Source: Prostheceraeus crozeri (taxonomy: Eukaryota > Platyhelminthes > Polycladida > Euryleptidae). From it: 64,000 bases of DNA. The notes beneath the pieces were generated by a model. The model was not told the DNA's origin. It saw only the letters and a program-made list of their open reading frames with translations, and did no database searches. The stretch lies in the NCBI GenBank assembly GCA_907163375.1, contig CAJQUW010008614.1, positions 310,001-374,000 on the forward strand, written 5' to 3'. Made by a program: the position numbers and the translations under genes. Below are positions 1-10,294 of the stretch, piece after piece. Every line of letters starts with the position of its first letter. Position 1 is the first letter of the stretch.

Positions 1-1330
1 CAGTGTAGGTACAAAGGCTTTATCATTCAGAGTATGGCAAGAACGCGAGAGCACCGGATGCTCGTACCATAAAGTGGTGGCACACAAACCTGTTGATCAA
101 TGGTAGTGTGGTGACTGTCAAGCGGGACCGGTCATCTTCTGAACGAACGGAGCAGAATGTGGAACGAGTTGTGCAGCACTTCGAGGAAGACCCAAACACA
201 TCTACCCGTCGTGCATCTAATGTCTTCAAGTGAGTCGCCGCACTATCCAGCGCATCCTCCATGACTATAGATGGCATCCGAACAAGGTCCAGGTGGTACA
301 GCGATTACACGAAGAAGATCTGGAAAACCGAATGGAGTTCGCAGAACAGGAGCTACAGCGCATCCAAGCCAACCCGAGCCATTTAGTGGAACTAACCTGG
401 TCCGATGAAGCTCACTTCAATCTGGATGGTGGTGTGAATCGCCACAATTGTCGTTATTGGGCCAACCAGAACCCTCACTGGATCAAGCAAGAGTCTATGC
501 ACTCGCCACGCACCACCGTCTGGGCGGCAATCAGCCAATTAGGTATCTACGGACCGTTCTTCTTCGACACCTCCGTCAACAAGGATCGGTATCTCAAGAT
601 GCTACAGGAGGAAATTTGGCCAGCGCTGCAGTCGGACAGAAGAGGCAGGAGCATCATATTCATGCAGGGTGGTGCACCTCCACACTGGGGACTTCCTGTG
701 CGTGAGTGGTTGAACAAGAAGATGCCTAACAGATGGATGGGACGTGGATCTCCTAACATGCCCTGGCCACCGCGTTCACCTGACCTGACGCCTTGCGATT
801 TCTTCTTGTGCGGTTTTGTCAAGTCCAAGGTATACCATACACGGCCAACATTCATGCAAAACCTGAAGGACCGCATCATACAAGCATTTCAAGAAGTGAC
901 AACTGAGATGTGTCGAGAAACTGCTGTGGCCTACCAAAAGCAACTCGAATCCGTCCTCGAGAATGGAGGAGGACACATTGAAGTTCGATGACTACTAACA
1001 CTTTTTTCTTATGTTTTTCATTTAATAGATGTTTTCTATGACATTTACCTTAATTCGCTTTGATCATTATTGATAAAGACGTGGGGGAAATAAAGGGAAA
1101 AGTTTATCATTACATTTTACATGTTAAGATACACTGTTGGTATGTCAATTTTACTACATGTCATTCGGTCAATAGAATCAGAATTTTCTGACAATTCTCA
1201 GTACAACAGGTATAACCATCATAAATCCTATACTCAAAACTAGTATGAGTCGAAATTTCATGACGATCGGATAAATATTTGAGGAGCAATAAAATTTTAA
1301 AATCCGGCGGTTTACGTGCGCCACCCTGCA
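1..1330 (+). mobile_element. mariner-group (IS630/Tc/mariner) DNA transposon, 5' end outside window
   Basis: The element runs in from the left edge. Its transposase gene occupies about 33-991, followed by about 340 bp of AT-rich 3' flank. A likely 3' terminus lies at about 1311-1330 (TTACGTGCGCCACCCTGCA), the kind of GC-containing end expected of a terminal inverted repeat. The matching 5' terminus is not in the window, so the boundary and target duplication cannot be confirmed. Confidence 0.7.
33..991 (+). pseudogene. mariner-group transposase, frameshifted and catalytically dead
   Basis: A cut-and-paste transposase with an RNase H-like catalytic core. The N-terminal part is read in one frame to about 230 (segment TRRASNVFK) and the rest in another, 230-991, so one base has probably been lost near 230. 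The core shows the first catalytic Asp in TWSDEAHFNL, the segment FMQGGAPPH where relatives have QDGAPPH, and the third Asp in SPDLTPCDFF. The second catalytic Asp is thus Gly here, which should abolish activity. The spacing between the second and third positions is about 42 residues, longer than classic DD34D mariners and close to DD41D-type families. The C-terminus ends normally with an NGGGHIE segment. Confidence 0.85.
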
Positions 1331-2211
1331 CTTCGAACTAGGCATAGCGTTAGAATAAATTTTCGGAAAACACCAGTTTTTTTAAAGTAATTCGTGTTGC
1401 TAGCCACGAGCTTTCAACGGCTTGATGCAGCTCGTCATTATCATGTGGAATGAAAAAAACATAAGTGCGGTGCATTGTTCAAGAATCATCGACTACAAAT
1501 CACAAAGATTATATGGCGTGACATTTCAAGATCGATAAGTGATAAAATAGAAACAGAAAGAAATGAAATTTTATGTACACAAGCTACTAAAAACAAAACG
1601 ACAGCAACGACAATAATATGACAGGATGCACAATCGTAATACAAAATCTATCACAATAGAAATTGCTTTTTATGACTTCCATGTACTGCTAACCTCTATC
1701 CTTTGTCTGTTGCATACGAATTCTTGGCTTGCGGAGATGCGCAATGCTTTCTTAATTCGACGCCTCGTCGAGTCTCTCTTTCTCTCTCAAAATTCAAAAA
1801 GTTTATTGCTCAACAAGTGGGTACAAACGTTGTGGTACATACAATTATTTCATTTATTTACTAGAGGAATGAAGGTGAAAGATGACAAGAATGCATGGAT
1901 GAGATGAAAGGTAAAAACACACACTAGCACCTTGATCGTCGTTGAATTCCATTGATGACGTGTTTGAAATGAAAGTCTGAAAAGTCTGATATATGTACAG
2001 ATGATGATAATGATATGAATGTCAACAATGAAACGTGATTTAAAGAGATACAGGGAGGAGAGGAGACAGGGCATGCATCATATCATTTGCAAGATATTGA
2101 TGTTATTAATCAGGTTATTTACTGCTTTTATTTGCACATCACACCCAGCAGTGGATTACTAACCCTACTATTATTCCTATTATTAATCGGAGGTGCGGTA
2201 TAGTTTAAGTA
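1331..2211. other. AT-rich stretch, nothing recognised
   Basis: About 880 bp between the mariner end and the Tc1 element. It has short open frames in several phases but none with a recognisable protein signature. I see no long repeat or RNA gene. Confidence 0.5.
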
Positions 2212-3342
2212 CAGTCCGTTTCATAAAAAGTAGATCATCCTAAAATTTGACTAAATAAAACATAACTATGATACAGAAAGCATTTTTCATGTTATTTCAT
2301 GTCCCTAATATATTTAAATGTCCTTATATAATCTGATAAGCTATGATACAGTAACGGTTCTTAAGAAGCTAATATTTTGTGGCCCTACCCTTATTGTCAA
2401 TGACATTACCAATTCGTCTAGGCATTGATTCGATGATATCGTTGATTTTTGACTGATCTAACTTTCTCCACTCTCTTTTTAACAGTGACGTAAGTTGTGA
2501 TACGCCATCTGTAGGTAGCAGTGAACGACGAACGTTACGTTTTAGAATACTCCATACATTTTCTATGGGATTCAGATCAGGAGAACGAGCTGGCCAAGAT
2601 AATGTCCTAAGCCCTAATTGAGACTTGCATAATTTGACTCTACTACTCCTGTGACACGTAGCATTATCATCCATAAATAACCAAGTCGATGGATCACCAA
2701 GTTGATCTGTCATTTGGCCAATGTTCATTCGTAAAGCATTCACATAGTGTTCAGAATTCATGTTTCCTTGCTGTATGTGAAGTAGTTCTAGCAAGGCTGA
2801 TACTTTGCCTTTTGTGAGTGCGATCTCGTTATTGTTCATTTGTGCTTTGTATTGTTTTCAACCGGTAAGAGATAGATTTCTAGCTGAAAGCAATCAGGAG
2901 TGCTGCCAACACCACCGCAACGAAGTCAGGAAGCTATGGAACATGAAGTCCAGTTAATCACATGTAGCAGTTACATTATTGTTGATGAATAATGGTGCTA
3001 TACTGGCTCTGATTGACCGATTTTCTTTATTTTTGTTATGCTTGATAGCTTTTGGATTGTAGAACAACATATTACATAACAAAGGAAACAAATGTAATTT
3101 TATAAGAGTGAGGTATGATTTTGTGTAACATTGCTAAATGAAGATCAAATTGTCTACTACTTTTTTATCTATAACAGGAAAACAACTCAATATTCATGCT
3201 TGAAATTTCCAACAATGATATTAGTAAGCACAACTGACATATATTCCAAATTTCAGAGAAATTCGTTCAAGTTTGGTGGAGTTAGACAAAGTTGAAGTTA
3301 AGGCGATGTTTAAGGGTGATCCATTTTTTATGAAACAATCTG
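2212..3342 (-). mobile_element. Tc1-like transposon, internally deleted
   Basis: Imperfect terminal inverted repeats of about 30 bp flank the element: CAGTCCGTTTCATAAAAA at 2212 and its complement ending at 3342, with only a few mismatches. TA dinucleotides sit directly outside both ends (2210-2211 and 3343-3344), the Tc1/mariner target duplication. Total length is about 1.13 kb, short for a Tc1 element, because the N-terminal half of the transposase is missing. It is therefore non-autonomous. Confidence 0.85.
2369..2839 (-). pseudogene. Tc1 transposase C-terminal half
   Basis: Encodes the C-terminal part of a DD34E Tc1 transposase. Visible motifs are GNMNSEHYV, then FMDDNATCH with the second catalytic Asp, then WPARSPDLNPIENVW with the catalytic Glu 34 residues on. 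The tail SMPRRI..VI is also typical of Tc1. The paired helix-turn-helix region and the first catalytic Asp are absent; the residues before GNMN do not match the family, so a deletion junction lies close to them. Confidence 0.85.
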
Positions 3343-3894
3343 TAGATACAACATTTTTACATCAATGATGTTGAACACATACCTGGAATGTGATTGAGAA
3401 AAGATCAGAAAACTGGACCTCACCCCGCGTTGTCAACCGACCTCCGATTAAGACTTGAAGCGAGTGATCGAGGCGATAATCTAGTCTGTTGTCGATATCT
3501 GTGAGTGATTTTTACTACCTCTTAACAATGCAACATCAACAATGAAAAGTCAATCATATTGATATTCAGGCATTCGCATACCTCGGGTAGATTGCCATCC
3601 GCTATCTATGATTGCATTTTGCATTTAGACGGCAACGTTTCATATCATGGATATCTAACCAAGCTGTCATGTCATTGTTTCATATGTCGAAGTTTTATAT
3701 TCGTTCATTATTTTTGTTGATCAAAGCGTAAACACAATCTTAGACCTGTTGTCGTCCACAGTCCACTATCTGTGTTCTTTTGTTTTTAATGTCCATCGCT
3801 CTATCAATATATTCGTCAACTATCCGTAACTGTCCGATTGTTAATGAATTCATGAAATCATAGAAATCCGTTCGTGAAATATCTTTTACGTATA
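3343..3894. other. no gene recognised
   Basis: About 550 bp between the Tc1 end and the palindrome. A small minus-strand open frame reaches into it (3740-3970) but resembles no family I know, and part of it overlaps the palindrome, so I do not call it a gene. Confidence 0.4.
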
Positions 3895-4000
3895 GGATAA
3901 AGCACTGAACCGAGGATTTAAACAGTGATAATCTACGAGTCTGAGCGAAGCGAAGACGAGTTGATATCACTGTTTAAATCAGAGATTCAGTGATTTATCC
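3895..4000. repeat. palindrome upstream of the recombinase gene
   Basis: Two imperfect arms of about 35 bp: the left starts GGATAAAGCACTGAA and ends GATTTAAACAGTGAT; the right starts ATCACTGTTTAAATC and ends TTTATCC. The loop contains a GC-richer core (gagcgaagcgaagacgag). It lies about 600 bp before the tyrosine recombinase gene. A palindrome of similar design lies before the second recombinase gene at 62,995, so it may be an element terminus or recombination site. This role is inference. Confidence 0.7.
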
Positions 4001-4053
4001 GTATTTCTATTCCGACATCAATGACATCATAGAAATTGACAACAATAAAACCT

Positions 4054-4253
4054 CTAGAATGGAAATTGAGCTTCATGCAATGCACAATAACGGCACATAA
4101 ATCGCACGCATTTTCACTTAGATGCACCTGCCAACGTCTGTATCATTGGGTTAGAATCAGTCACATGAGTAAATCGAAGCTTTTAATTGGTTCTTCATGC
4201 CCCAACTTAGTTCCCCCGGATGTGCCGCGACCTTGAGTCAATTTCCATTCTAG
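4054..4253. mobile_element. 200-bp MITE-like element
   Basis: Perfect 16-bp inverted termini, CTAGAATGGAAATTGA at 4054-4069 and its complement at 4238-4253, bound a 200-bp non-coding segment. Size and structure fit a miniature inverted-repeat transposable element. I cannot identify a target duplication, so the superfamily is open. Confidence 0.6.
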
Positions 4254-4596
4254 CGAACTTCAGATAAACAGTTTATTTCTATGAATGACATAGTACATCT
4301 ATGATTTCTGTTACATCCATGATTTATCTATGTTACATGTAGATGTCTATAGTGCTATTACTTTAGAATTCTATGGTTTATGCAGGGAAATTAATGCATT
4401 TGTGTCATGTCTGGTGTCAGTAGCATGTCTTGTCGTTTACAGATGTCCATTCTTTACATGCATGATGCAAAAATCAACTATTACCATAGATCTGAAATTT
4501 AAAATTTGATTCTCTTCTTGATATGATAGCAATTTTTGCATTCCATGACATTAGCCAGCACATTGACGCAATCGTTCTAGAGAAAAATAAAAAAAA

Positions 4597-5802
4597 ATGG
4601 AAGATCAAGCAACAACATCCGCAGATGAGATGAAAAGATTTGCGACAAGTTCAACAAGGGATATAGAAATGAATCAAGCCATAAGAGTTCCTAAGTCAAC
4701 TCGAGCAAAACAGCAATCATGTGCAAGACTTTTTAAATGTGGCACTCAGAATGGAAAGTGAGAGATGATGGCATGCTGAAAATCTACGATGACCTGGAAT
4801 ACATGAGTGTTTCAGATCCATCATACTGTTTGAAATATTTCATCGCAGATGCAAGAAAGCAAGATGGGTCCAAATATCCCCCTAAGTCTCTAAAAGAAAT
4901 CTTTGCTATGATACAACACTACATAAACTATGACTGTAAAAGAAACTGGTCATTTTTTAAAGATCCCGAGTTCAGTGATGCGAGGAACCAACTTGATGCG
5001 GAAATGCGACTCACTGCAGTTGAAGGCAATGCTAGACCTCCAAAACGAGCCGAGAATATTCCTCTTTCGGACGAGGAAGAAAGGAATACTAGGGTCAGGA
5101 AGCCCAAAACAGCTCCAGGAAACAGTTATCTTCTTGATGGGTGTTCAGCTCGGTTTGCGAGCAGCCACAGAGCACAAAGCATTGCGATTTGGTGCTTCTA
5201 GTCAACTGCAGCTTATAGAAGAAAATTCAGAAGAGGTTCTCTTGTATACAGAGACCGTTTCGAAATCCAGGAATTTCGGGATCAAGCAGTCTTGCATGGA
5301 ACCAAAATCTATGAAGATATTCCCAAGAAGAACGTTCAAGGAAAGGTGCTTGATAAACTTATACAAGGAGTATGTATCGCATCGACCAATAACAGACAGA
5401 ACTGAATTTCATCTGGCCTGCATCGTATCACCAAAGTCAACTGTCTGGTACAAGAATCAACCTCTCGGCATACATTCGATCGAAAAAGTTACAAAGACAC
5501 TTATGAAATCTCTAGGAAAATAAGGTTATTACACTAATACAAGTCTCCGAAGAACTGCAAAGACTCGTTTAGTTGAGGCCGGGATCCCTCGAGAAGTCAC
5601 AAAGAAAAGAATTGGCCACATCTCCAATTCCGACGAAGTATATGTGGCACAAAATTCAATGGAGAGACAAATGAGTGACATTCTTTCCGGAGAATATTCA
5701 TCAGTAACAAGACAAGTGAATCAACAGTCAAACAACACAGACAAGTCTACATCAAATACATTTGTGTTTAATAACTGCACATTCAGTGGATGTAACTTTT
5801 GA
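4597..5802 (+). pseudogene. Crypton-like tyrosine recombinase (DUF3504-type), frameshifted
   Basis: A tyrosine recombinase of the kind found in Cryptons and in domesticated animal proteins with a DUF3504 domain. The start is the ATG at 4597, but the frame changes at least twice: near 4730-4740 and again near 5030-5060, and a stop precedes the C-terminal segment near 5521. Core-binding region: YCLKYFIADARK...YPPKSLKEI. Catalytic region: GLRAATEHKAL with the first Arg, TSLRRTAKTRL with the second Arg, KRIGHIS with the late His, and a candidate Tyr in DEVYVA. It ends with FVFNNCTFSG, a tail typical of this family. A hairpin follows about 70 bp after the stop. Confidence 0.8.
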
Positions 5803-5870
5803 CTTCTTCTGCAGTAAGCTTTGTTATCATTCTAATACATTATAATTGTTGTGAGTTCTTTTATACTAGC

Positions 5871-5935
5871 GCTACAGTAGATTAAATATTAAATTAAAAA
5901 CCTCCTGGTCTGTAGGTCATTTAATCTACTATAGC
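5871..5935. repeat. hairpin just after the recombinase gene
   Basis: Arms of 17 bp with one mismatch (GCTACAGTAGATTAAAT at 5871-5887, complement at 5919-5935) enclose a 31-base loop. The position 70 bp past the recombinase stop suggests an element end or a transcript 3' structure, but no direct evidence decides. Confidence 0.55.
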
Positions 5936-6019
5936 AATCTCATGGGAATTTAGATTATCATATGGAGATGTATAGATATCTGAAACTTTCGTCAGTATTT
6001 AGACAGTTTTCGTCTACTT

Positions 6020-6560
6020 AGAAAATACACGGAGACATAGGGGATGGAGGAATTGAAATATGGGATTAAAGCATTTCTCACATCATTACAGCATGGACAC
6101 ACAGCAAAGAAGTGAAAGATATCTTCTATCTCATCATGTTCGCATAATTTACAAATGTAATCTTTATATGTAGTGCGGTTGTGATACGTTCCAACTTCTG
6201 CTGCTAGTGTGTGATTTCCTGCTGACTTTAATAATACTGTATTATTGATTTTAGTTTTGTCACTAGTGAGTTCTAAATATGGCTTCAGTTGACATTGAAA
6301 TCCAACACAGCTCCAAATGATTTAGAGCTTTAGTGCTATGTTTGGCACTATCAATCCATTCCTTCCTAAAGAATTCCGTTAGAGCACTATTAATTTTTTT
6401 TAGACTTTCCACTGTAATCCAAGCCTTGCATGTCTTTGAATTTTATTTTGTTAAATAAACTGTTTATTCGAACACACCATGTATTACGATAAGACTTATA
6501 GTGTATATCACATTGTATATTTTTGAATACTTTGACTTGATGGTATGTCGACATTGGTGC
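6020..6560 (-). pseudogene. LINE ORF2 C-terminal fragment
   Basis: Minus-strand peptides match the region downstream of reverse transcriptase in LINE ORF2 proteins. One segment contains RNTWCVRINSLFNKI. A later one contains the cysteine motif YICKLCEHDEIEDIFHF followed by CP, as in the typical 'C..C...IEDEFHF...CP' region. The frame is broken several times. Only the 3' end of the LINE is present. Confidence 0.65.
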
Positions 6561-7067
6561 AGGTTGATAGTATGTTGACGGGTTTTCTTCTTGTCTGCTC
6601 AAACTTTTATGCATGCTGGTCTTTAGGTCGTCGATGACGTACCTTAACACTGCTATCTCCGAACTCGTGTTTTGTCTGTTTGCGTCGACAAGCTTAATCA
6701 TTTCTTCAATGTCACTGTTCTTTCTTTCTTTCTCCTTGTTGCTATTGTTTTGATTTTTTATTACTGAGATCAGATTTTTAGATCTCTCATTGTATAAAGG
6801 CCGCAATAGTATTCTGTATAAAGTCGGTTTTAAACCAATTAATACTCACAGCATCTTGTCACCTACTTAATTTCATCCTCATAGTGTTTTTAAGTCAATC
6901 TTATTTGGTCAAATGTATCGTTGGTCTATGCGGAGTTCAAGTTATAAAGATTTTAAGGAGACGAAGTGTATCGTTCAACCGCGCTGGGAACAGCAAGGTT
7001 ACACCCGCACCGCTATCCGCAAGGCTTTTCGCCAAGTTTTAAGTTCAACGGGTCAGACGCCTAATGA

Positions 7068-7493
7068 TTGGAGCACTGGGTTTTTCCGTGCCCTTGTAAA
7101 ACATGTAAATACAGTCTCCATACCTCCTCTGTACATAATCCTGTAAATAATAACTCTTTTTTAATTGTTCATAAGCTTACCTGCCAGACCTGCAATTTCA
7201 TTTATTTTATTAGTTGTAGAAAATGTAAAGTCGGCTACGTGGGACAGACCTCATGTACATTGTCGAGGCGGATTTCTCAGCACCTTAGCAGTATTAAGTA
7301 TTTGTCATCTTCTACCGTTGCTCAGCATTTTTCTCAAAAGTGTGACATTTCTGACTTCTCGTTCACTGCTTTGGAACACTGCCCTCTTGATGATAAGAGA
7401 CTTCTGCATGAGAATAAGTGGATCAAGTGCCTTTGTACTCTTGCCCATCAGCGCCTTAATTTAGAACTGAACAGGCTTGATAAGATCCACTGA
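7068..7493 (+). pseudogene. PLE GIY-YIG endonuclease domain
   Basis: Reads CPCKTCKY, then YFISCRKCKVGYVGQT, then SRRISQHLSSIK, then STVAQHFS. This is the Cys-rich linker plus GIY-YIG nuclease found at the C-terminus of Penelope-like proteins. The nuclease nicks target DNA to prime reverse transcription. The stretch is open over 141 codons and ends LDKIH-stop. It is an isolated domain, because the reverse transcriptase that should precede it is missing. Confidence 0.8.
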
Positions 7494-7926
7494 GTCCTAC
7501 CTTTCAGTGAGTAAATGTGTGGTGCAAGTGTGTCGGAAGGAACTAAACATTGACATTTGTCCTTCTTTCCGCATGCATAAGAATCTCGAAAGTCTTCTTA
7601 CTGCCAACCGTTAAGTTAGTGTGCACCTTTATTACTTTACTTTATTTTGTCCTTATTTAACTTATTAATCTTGTAGAGCACATATCAATTTTTAGTTTCA
7701 TGTTGTGCTACCTTAACATGCTTTATGCGTTTCGATTTTTGCATGACAGTATTATTCTTATTTGCATGTGTTTATTTTACATATTGACTGTCTTTGCATG
7801 CCTTATGACTTACCGTTGCATGTTAACTCTTTTTGCATGCTTTATGATTAACCGCTGCATGTTTTGGGTTGCATGCTTAGGTACCTTTGACTTATGTGTG
7901 ACGACCTTTTCCGATTGATTACAGTG

Positions 7927-7969
7927 TGTGGAATTGATAAAGCCAATAGAGCGAAACCGGTCTTCCACA
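7927..7969 (+). ncRNA. hammerhead-ribozyme-like motif at PLE terminus
   Basis: Layout in hammerhead order: stem I 5' strand TGTGGAA (7927-7933), core TTGATAA where CTGATGA is expected, a short GC/GC stem II, GAAA (7953-7956), palindromic ACCGGT as stem III, the cleavage triplet GTC, and the stem I 3' strand TTCCACA (7963-7969), a perfect 7-bp match. Hammerheads with tiny palindromic stem III, acting as dimers, are known from PLE termini. Two core substitutions suggest this copy is inactive. Confidence 0.55.
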
Positions 7970-8048
7970 ATTTGCTGTTTTCCTTTTGCCGATCCGTGGG
8001 GTGTGTGCGTCTACATTTGTCGGAGTTAGGATCACGGGGTCTTCTGAT

Positions 8049-8072
8049 CTCTCTCTCTCTCTCTCTCTCTCT
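8049..8072. repeat. (CT)n microsatellite
   Basis: A run of about twelve CT units, followed by a looser CT-rich tract. Confidence 0.9.
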
Positions 8073-8136
8073 TGTCTCTTGTGATCACTCTCTTGAGATT
8101 GTTTAAAACATAGTATCTTGAGTATATGTTAAAAAA

Positions 8137-8428
8137 CATAGACTTAAAATCTATGTTTCCTACATCTCGCAAATGCTCCTCCTCTGTTGTGGTTGTCTTC
8201 CTTGATGTCTCACCAATTTAAAACTTGGGACATTCATTACACTTTACACAGTAAATCGCACCACGTTGTTTTTTTTTGCTCCTTCACTCTTGTTAAATAA
8301 TTTCGTAGACTTGGGCATGGTTTAAGGCATGTATTTCACTCGTATCTGTGCATATATGGGACATTTGCTCACAGTAGGGAAGAAACGCTGTCTTCTCCTC
8401 TTCAAAGTTGTATGGTTCCTTGTCTACT
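8137..8428 (-). pseudogene. PLE GIY-YIG endonuclease fragment (minus-strand PLE, part 3)
   Basis: Minus-strand translation shows VKCNECPKF followed by IGETSRKTTTTEEEHL, the GIY-YIG nuclease of a Penelope-like protein, in broken frames. It is the 3' end of a minus-strand PLE whose earlier parts lie at 9283-9838 and 19,298-19,690. The pieces are separated by two inserted DNA transposons. Confidence 0.65.
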
Positions 8429-8436
8429 GTCTTGAC

Positions 8437-9274
8437 CATAGAGTAAGTATGTTAGGTAGAGTGGTAACTCAGCACTTATTAAATCCCCAATGTGTAACCA
8501 CCTTCGATTTTATTAAATGAACTCAAGGGAGATACAGGTTCTATTGTCACCAAATGTGAGATGTGCAAATTTTTGCAGTTTTGCAGAAATTACAACGGAA
8601 ATGAGTGATCATGATTGTAATGCAGAAGGAAATGATACTATTTTACAGATCGTCCGTGTCATGACAGCCTTGGAGATTTAATGTTTACTAAATTAGCAAT
8701 TCGATTGGTTCCTATTGCTTTCATGCTGAACAACATGAGTATTTTCTTAAGCGGGTGATACCACAGGCAACCTGCCACTGGCACAGCAAAATCACATAAT
8801 CAAAGACAATGACTTCATTTAACTTCGAAAGATGCAAATGGTTCCACCAGATTCCAGAAATGAAGCATGAATTTAGTGATCGAATCATAAAATCATGCCG
8901 GTGAAAATTGAATTCAAAACTTGAAATTTCAGCCAAGAAAGCATGAATAATATCGCGACTTTTTCATGAAGACTTTCATTATAATACAATTCATGAAGTT
9001 CCCTCGATAATCAGCCTGATTTCCGCTTAGTTAGGATGCTTATTAGCAAATATTCATTCCTTTTGATATCCAATTTGTTTCATACTACGTATATAGGAGA
9101 GTCATCTCGGTAGTATATAAATTGGCAAATTTTGACTTTTTAAAAGTGCTCAAATAATTTTTTGGCCACGGAAACGTAATCTCCGCAAAAAGTGAATCTT
9201 TTGACATACAAATTTTTACTGCATACAGATACTTTTTTTGAGTCGACACTCTACCTATATATCCCTACTCTATG
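8437..9274. mobile_element. 838-bp non-autonomous DNA transposon with 8-bp target duplication
   Basis: Flanked by identical 8-bp copies of GTCTTGAC (8429-8436 and 9275-9282). Inverted termini of about 36 bp start CATAGAGTAAGTATGTTAGG on the left and CATAGAGTAGGGATATATAGG-like on the complemented right, with GTAGAGTG in both. No coding capacity. An 8-bp duplication fits hAT-, P- or Merlin-type transposases, but the termini lack the usual hAT CAGGG start, so I leave the superfamily open. It interrupts a minus-strand PLE. Confidence 0.85.
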
Positions 9275-9282
9275 GTCTTGAC

Positions 9283-9838
9283 TATACTACGAGGATAGCT
9301 TTAGCTGAGAAGATCCATTGAAGATGTGACATCTCCCCTTGAGCTGATATTCATCACATGTTGTCTTTGCCTTGCGATGAAACAGTTGGCAATACCCGTC
9401 TTTACCTGTAGAGGATGGCTGGACTGATAAATGGGCACTGTGTTCGTATTTGTGGATTATTAGAACACTGATATGGCCATTGTTTCACCTCGTCTTTCAA
9501 TCATGGCATCCAGCTTTGAAATGCTAGTATAAGTCTCCATTTCTCGAGTATACTTTATATTTGTAGAAAACAGAGCATCTTGCAGACTGTATTCAACTAT
9601 CACTAGAGTGTTATCCACATACCGCACGAATGGGTTCACACTACTTGGAAGCGACTGAAGAACTCTTCCTCAAGTTCTTGCATAAAGAGCTCAAACATTA
9701 CTGGTCACACAGTAATCCAATAGGACAGGTTGAAGATTTGAAGAAGGACGTAAGACATTTGAAGCACGTTTCTTCCATGCTGAGTCTGAGCAATTCTTCG
9801 ATTTAGTTGATGGAGAGTGAAGTTCGTGGTGACAGGGA
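9283..9838 (-). pseudogene. PLE reverse transcriptase fragment (part 2)
   Basis: Minus-strand peptides include MQELEEEFFSRF and FVRYVDNTLVIVEYS, the latter being the PLE version of the YxDD catalytic box (YVDN here instead of YVDD). Frames are broken. The fragment continues the RT of the piece at 19,298-19,690 after the 9.46-kb insertion and is followed by the nuclease at 8137-8428. Confidence 0.65.
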
Positions 9839-10294
9839 CACGGTGCTCCATCACTTTAACCTTAAAAAATTGTCCATCAAATCTGAAAGTTGTTTCTAAA
9901 CCAAAATTTTAAGCAGAAGAGGAATTTTGCATTTCAAAATTAATTTATCGAGACCATCAAAAGATATTTGGAATTTATTGATCGGAATCGATTTGATTGA
10001 TTAGTACTGATTGATTTTTGTTAGGATAATGTTTGAAGTTCATAAAGCGAGTTTTCTAGATCAAAATCTTTCGGAGAAAACGATTTTAATACCTAAAAGC
10101 TCATTCAATACCTTCTTTTAATGTTATAGATGATTTATTGATCAGTATCGATAAGTATCGATCTGATTGATTGGTAGTGATTGATTTACGCTGGGACAGC
10201 AGTTCAGGTTTATGAAGCAATTTTTTGCGTAGAAAACGAATGTAATACTTAAAATGTCATGAGATACATTGTTTGCACCTGATAGATGATTATT
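9839..10294. repeat. left terminal inverted repeat with iterated ~150-bp subrepeats
   Basis: This arm matches the complement of 18,828-19,297. Within it and just past it, a motif with 'ttattgatcag..tcgat..gattgattagtactgattgatt' character recurs about every 150-160 bp (near 9960, 10,135 and 10,285), each followed by a 'ttcat/ataaagc...ttttc...aaaacga' block. Such subterminal iterations often bind transposase. Confidence 0.8.

Larger units (their letters stand above)
6830..7969 (+). mobile_element. Penelope-like element 3' fragment
   Basis: Contains the C-terminal GIY-YIG endonuclease region of a PLE (about 7068-7493), preceded by a linker piece (GYTRTAIRKAF near 7000). It ends in a terminal sequence with the ACCGGT word that recurs at PLE ends elsewhere in this window. 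No reverse transcriptase lies upstream, so the copy is 5'-truncated. Confidence 0.75.

Noticed and set aside
3740-3970. Small minus-strand ORF ending in VDCGRQQV
   Set aside because: It overlaps the palindrome and has no known relatives; chance frame is more likely.
8049-8080. Regulatory GAGA-type element in the (CT)n run
   Set aside because: It is an ordinary microsatellite in PLE-derived DNA with no gene next to it.
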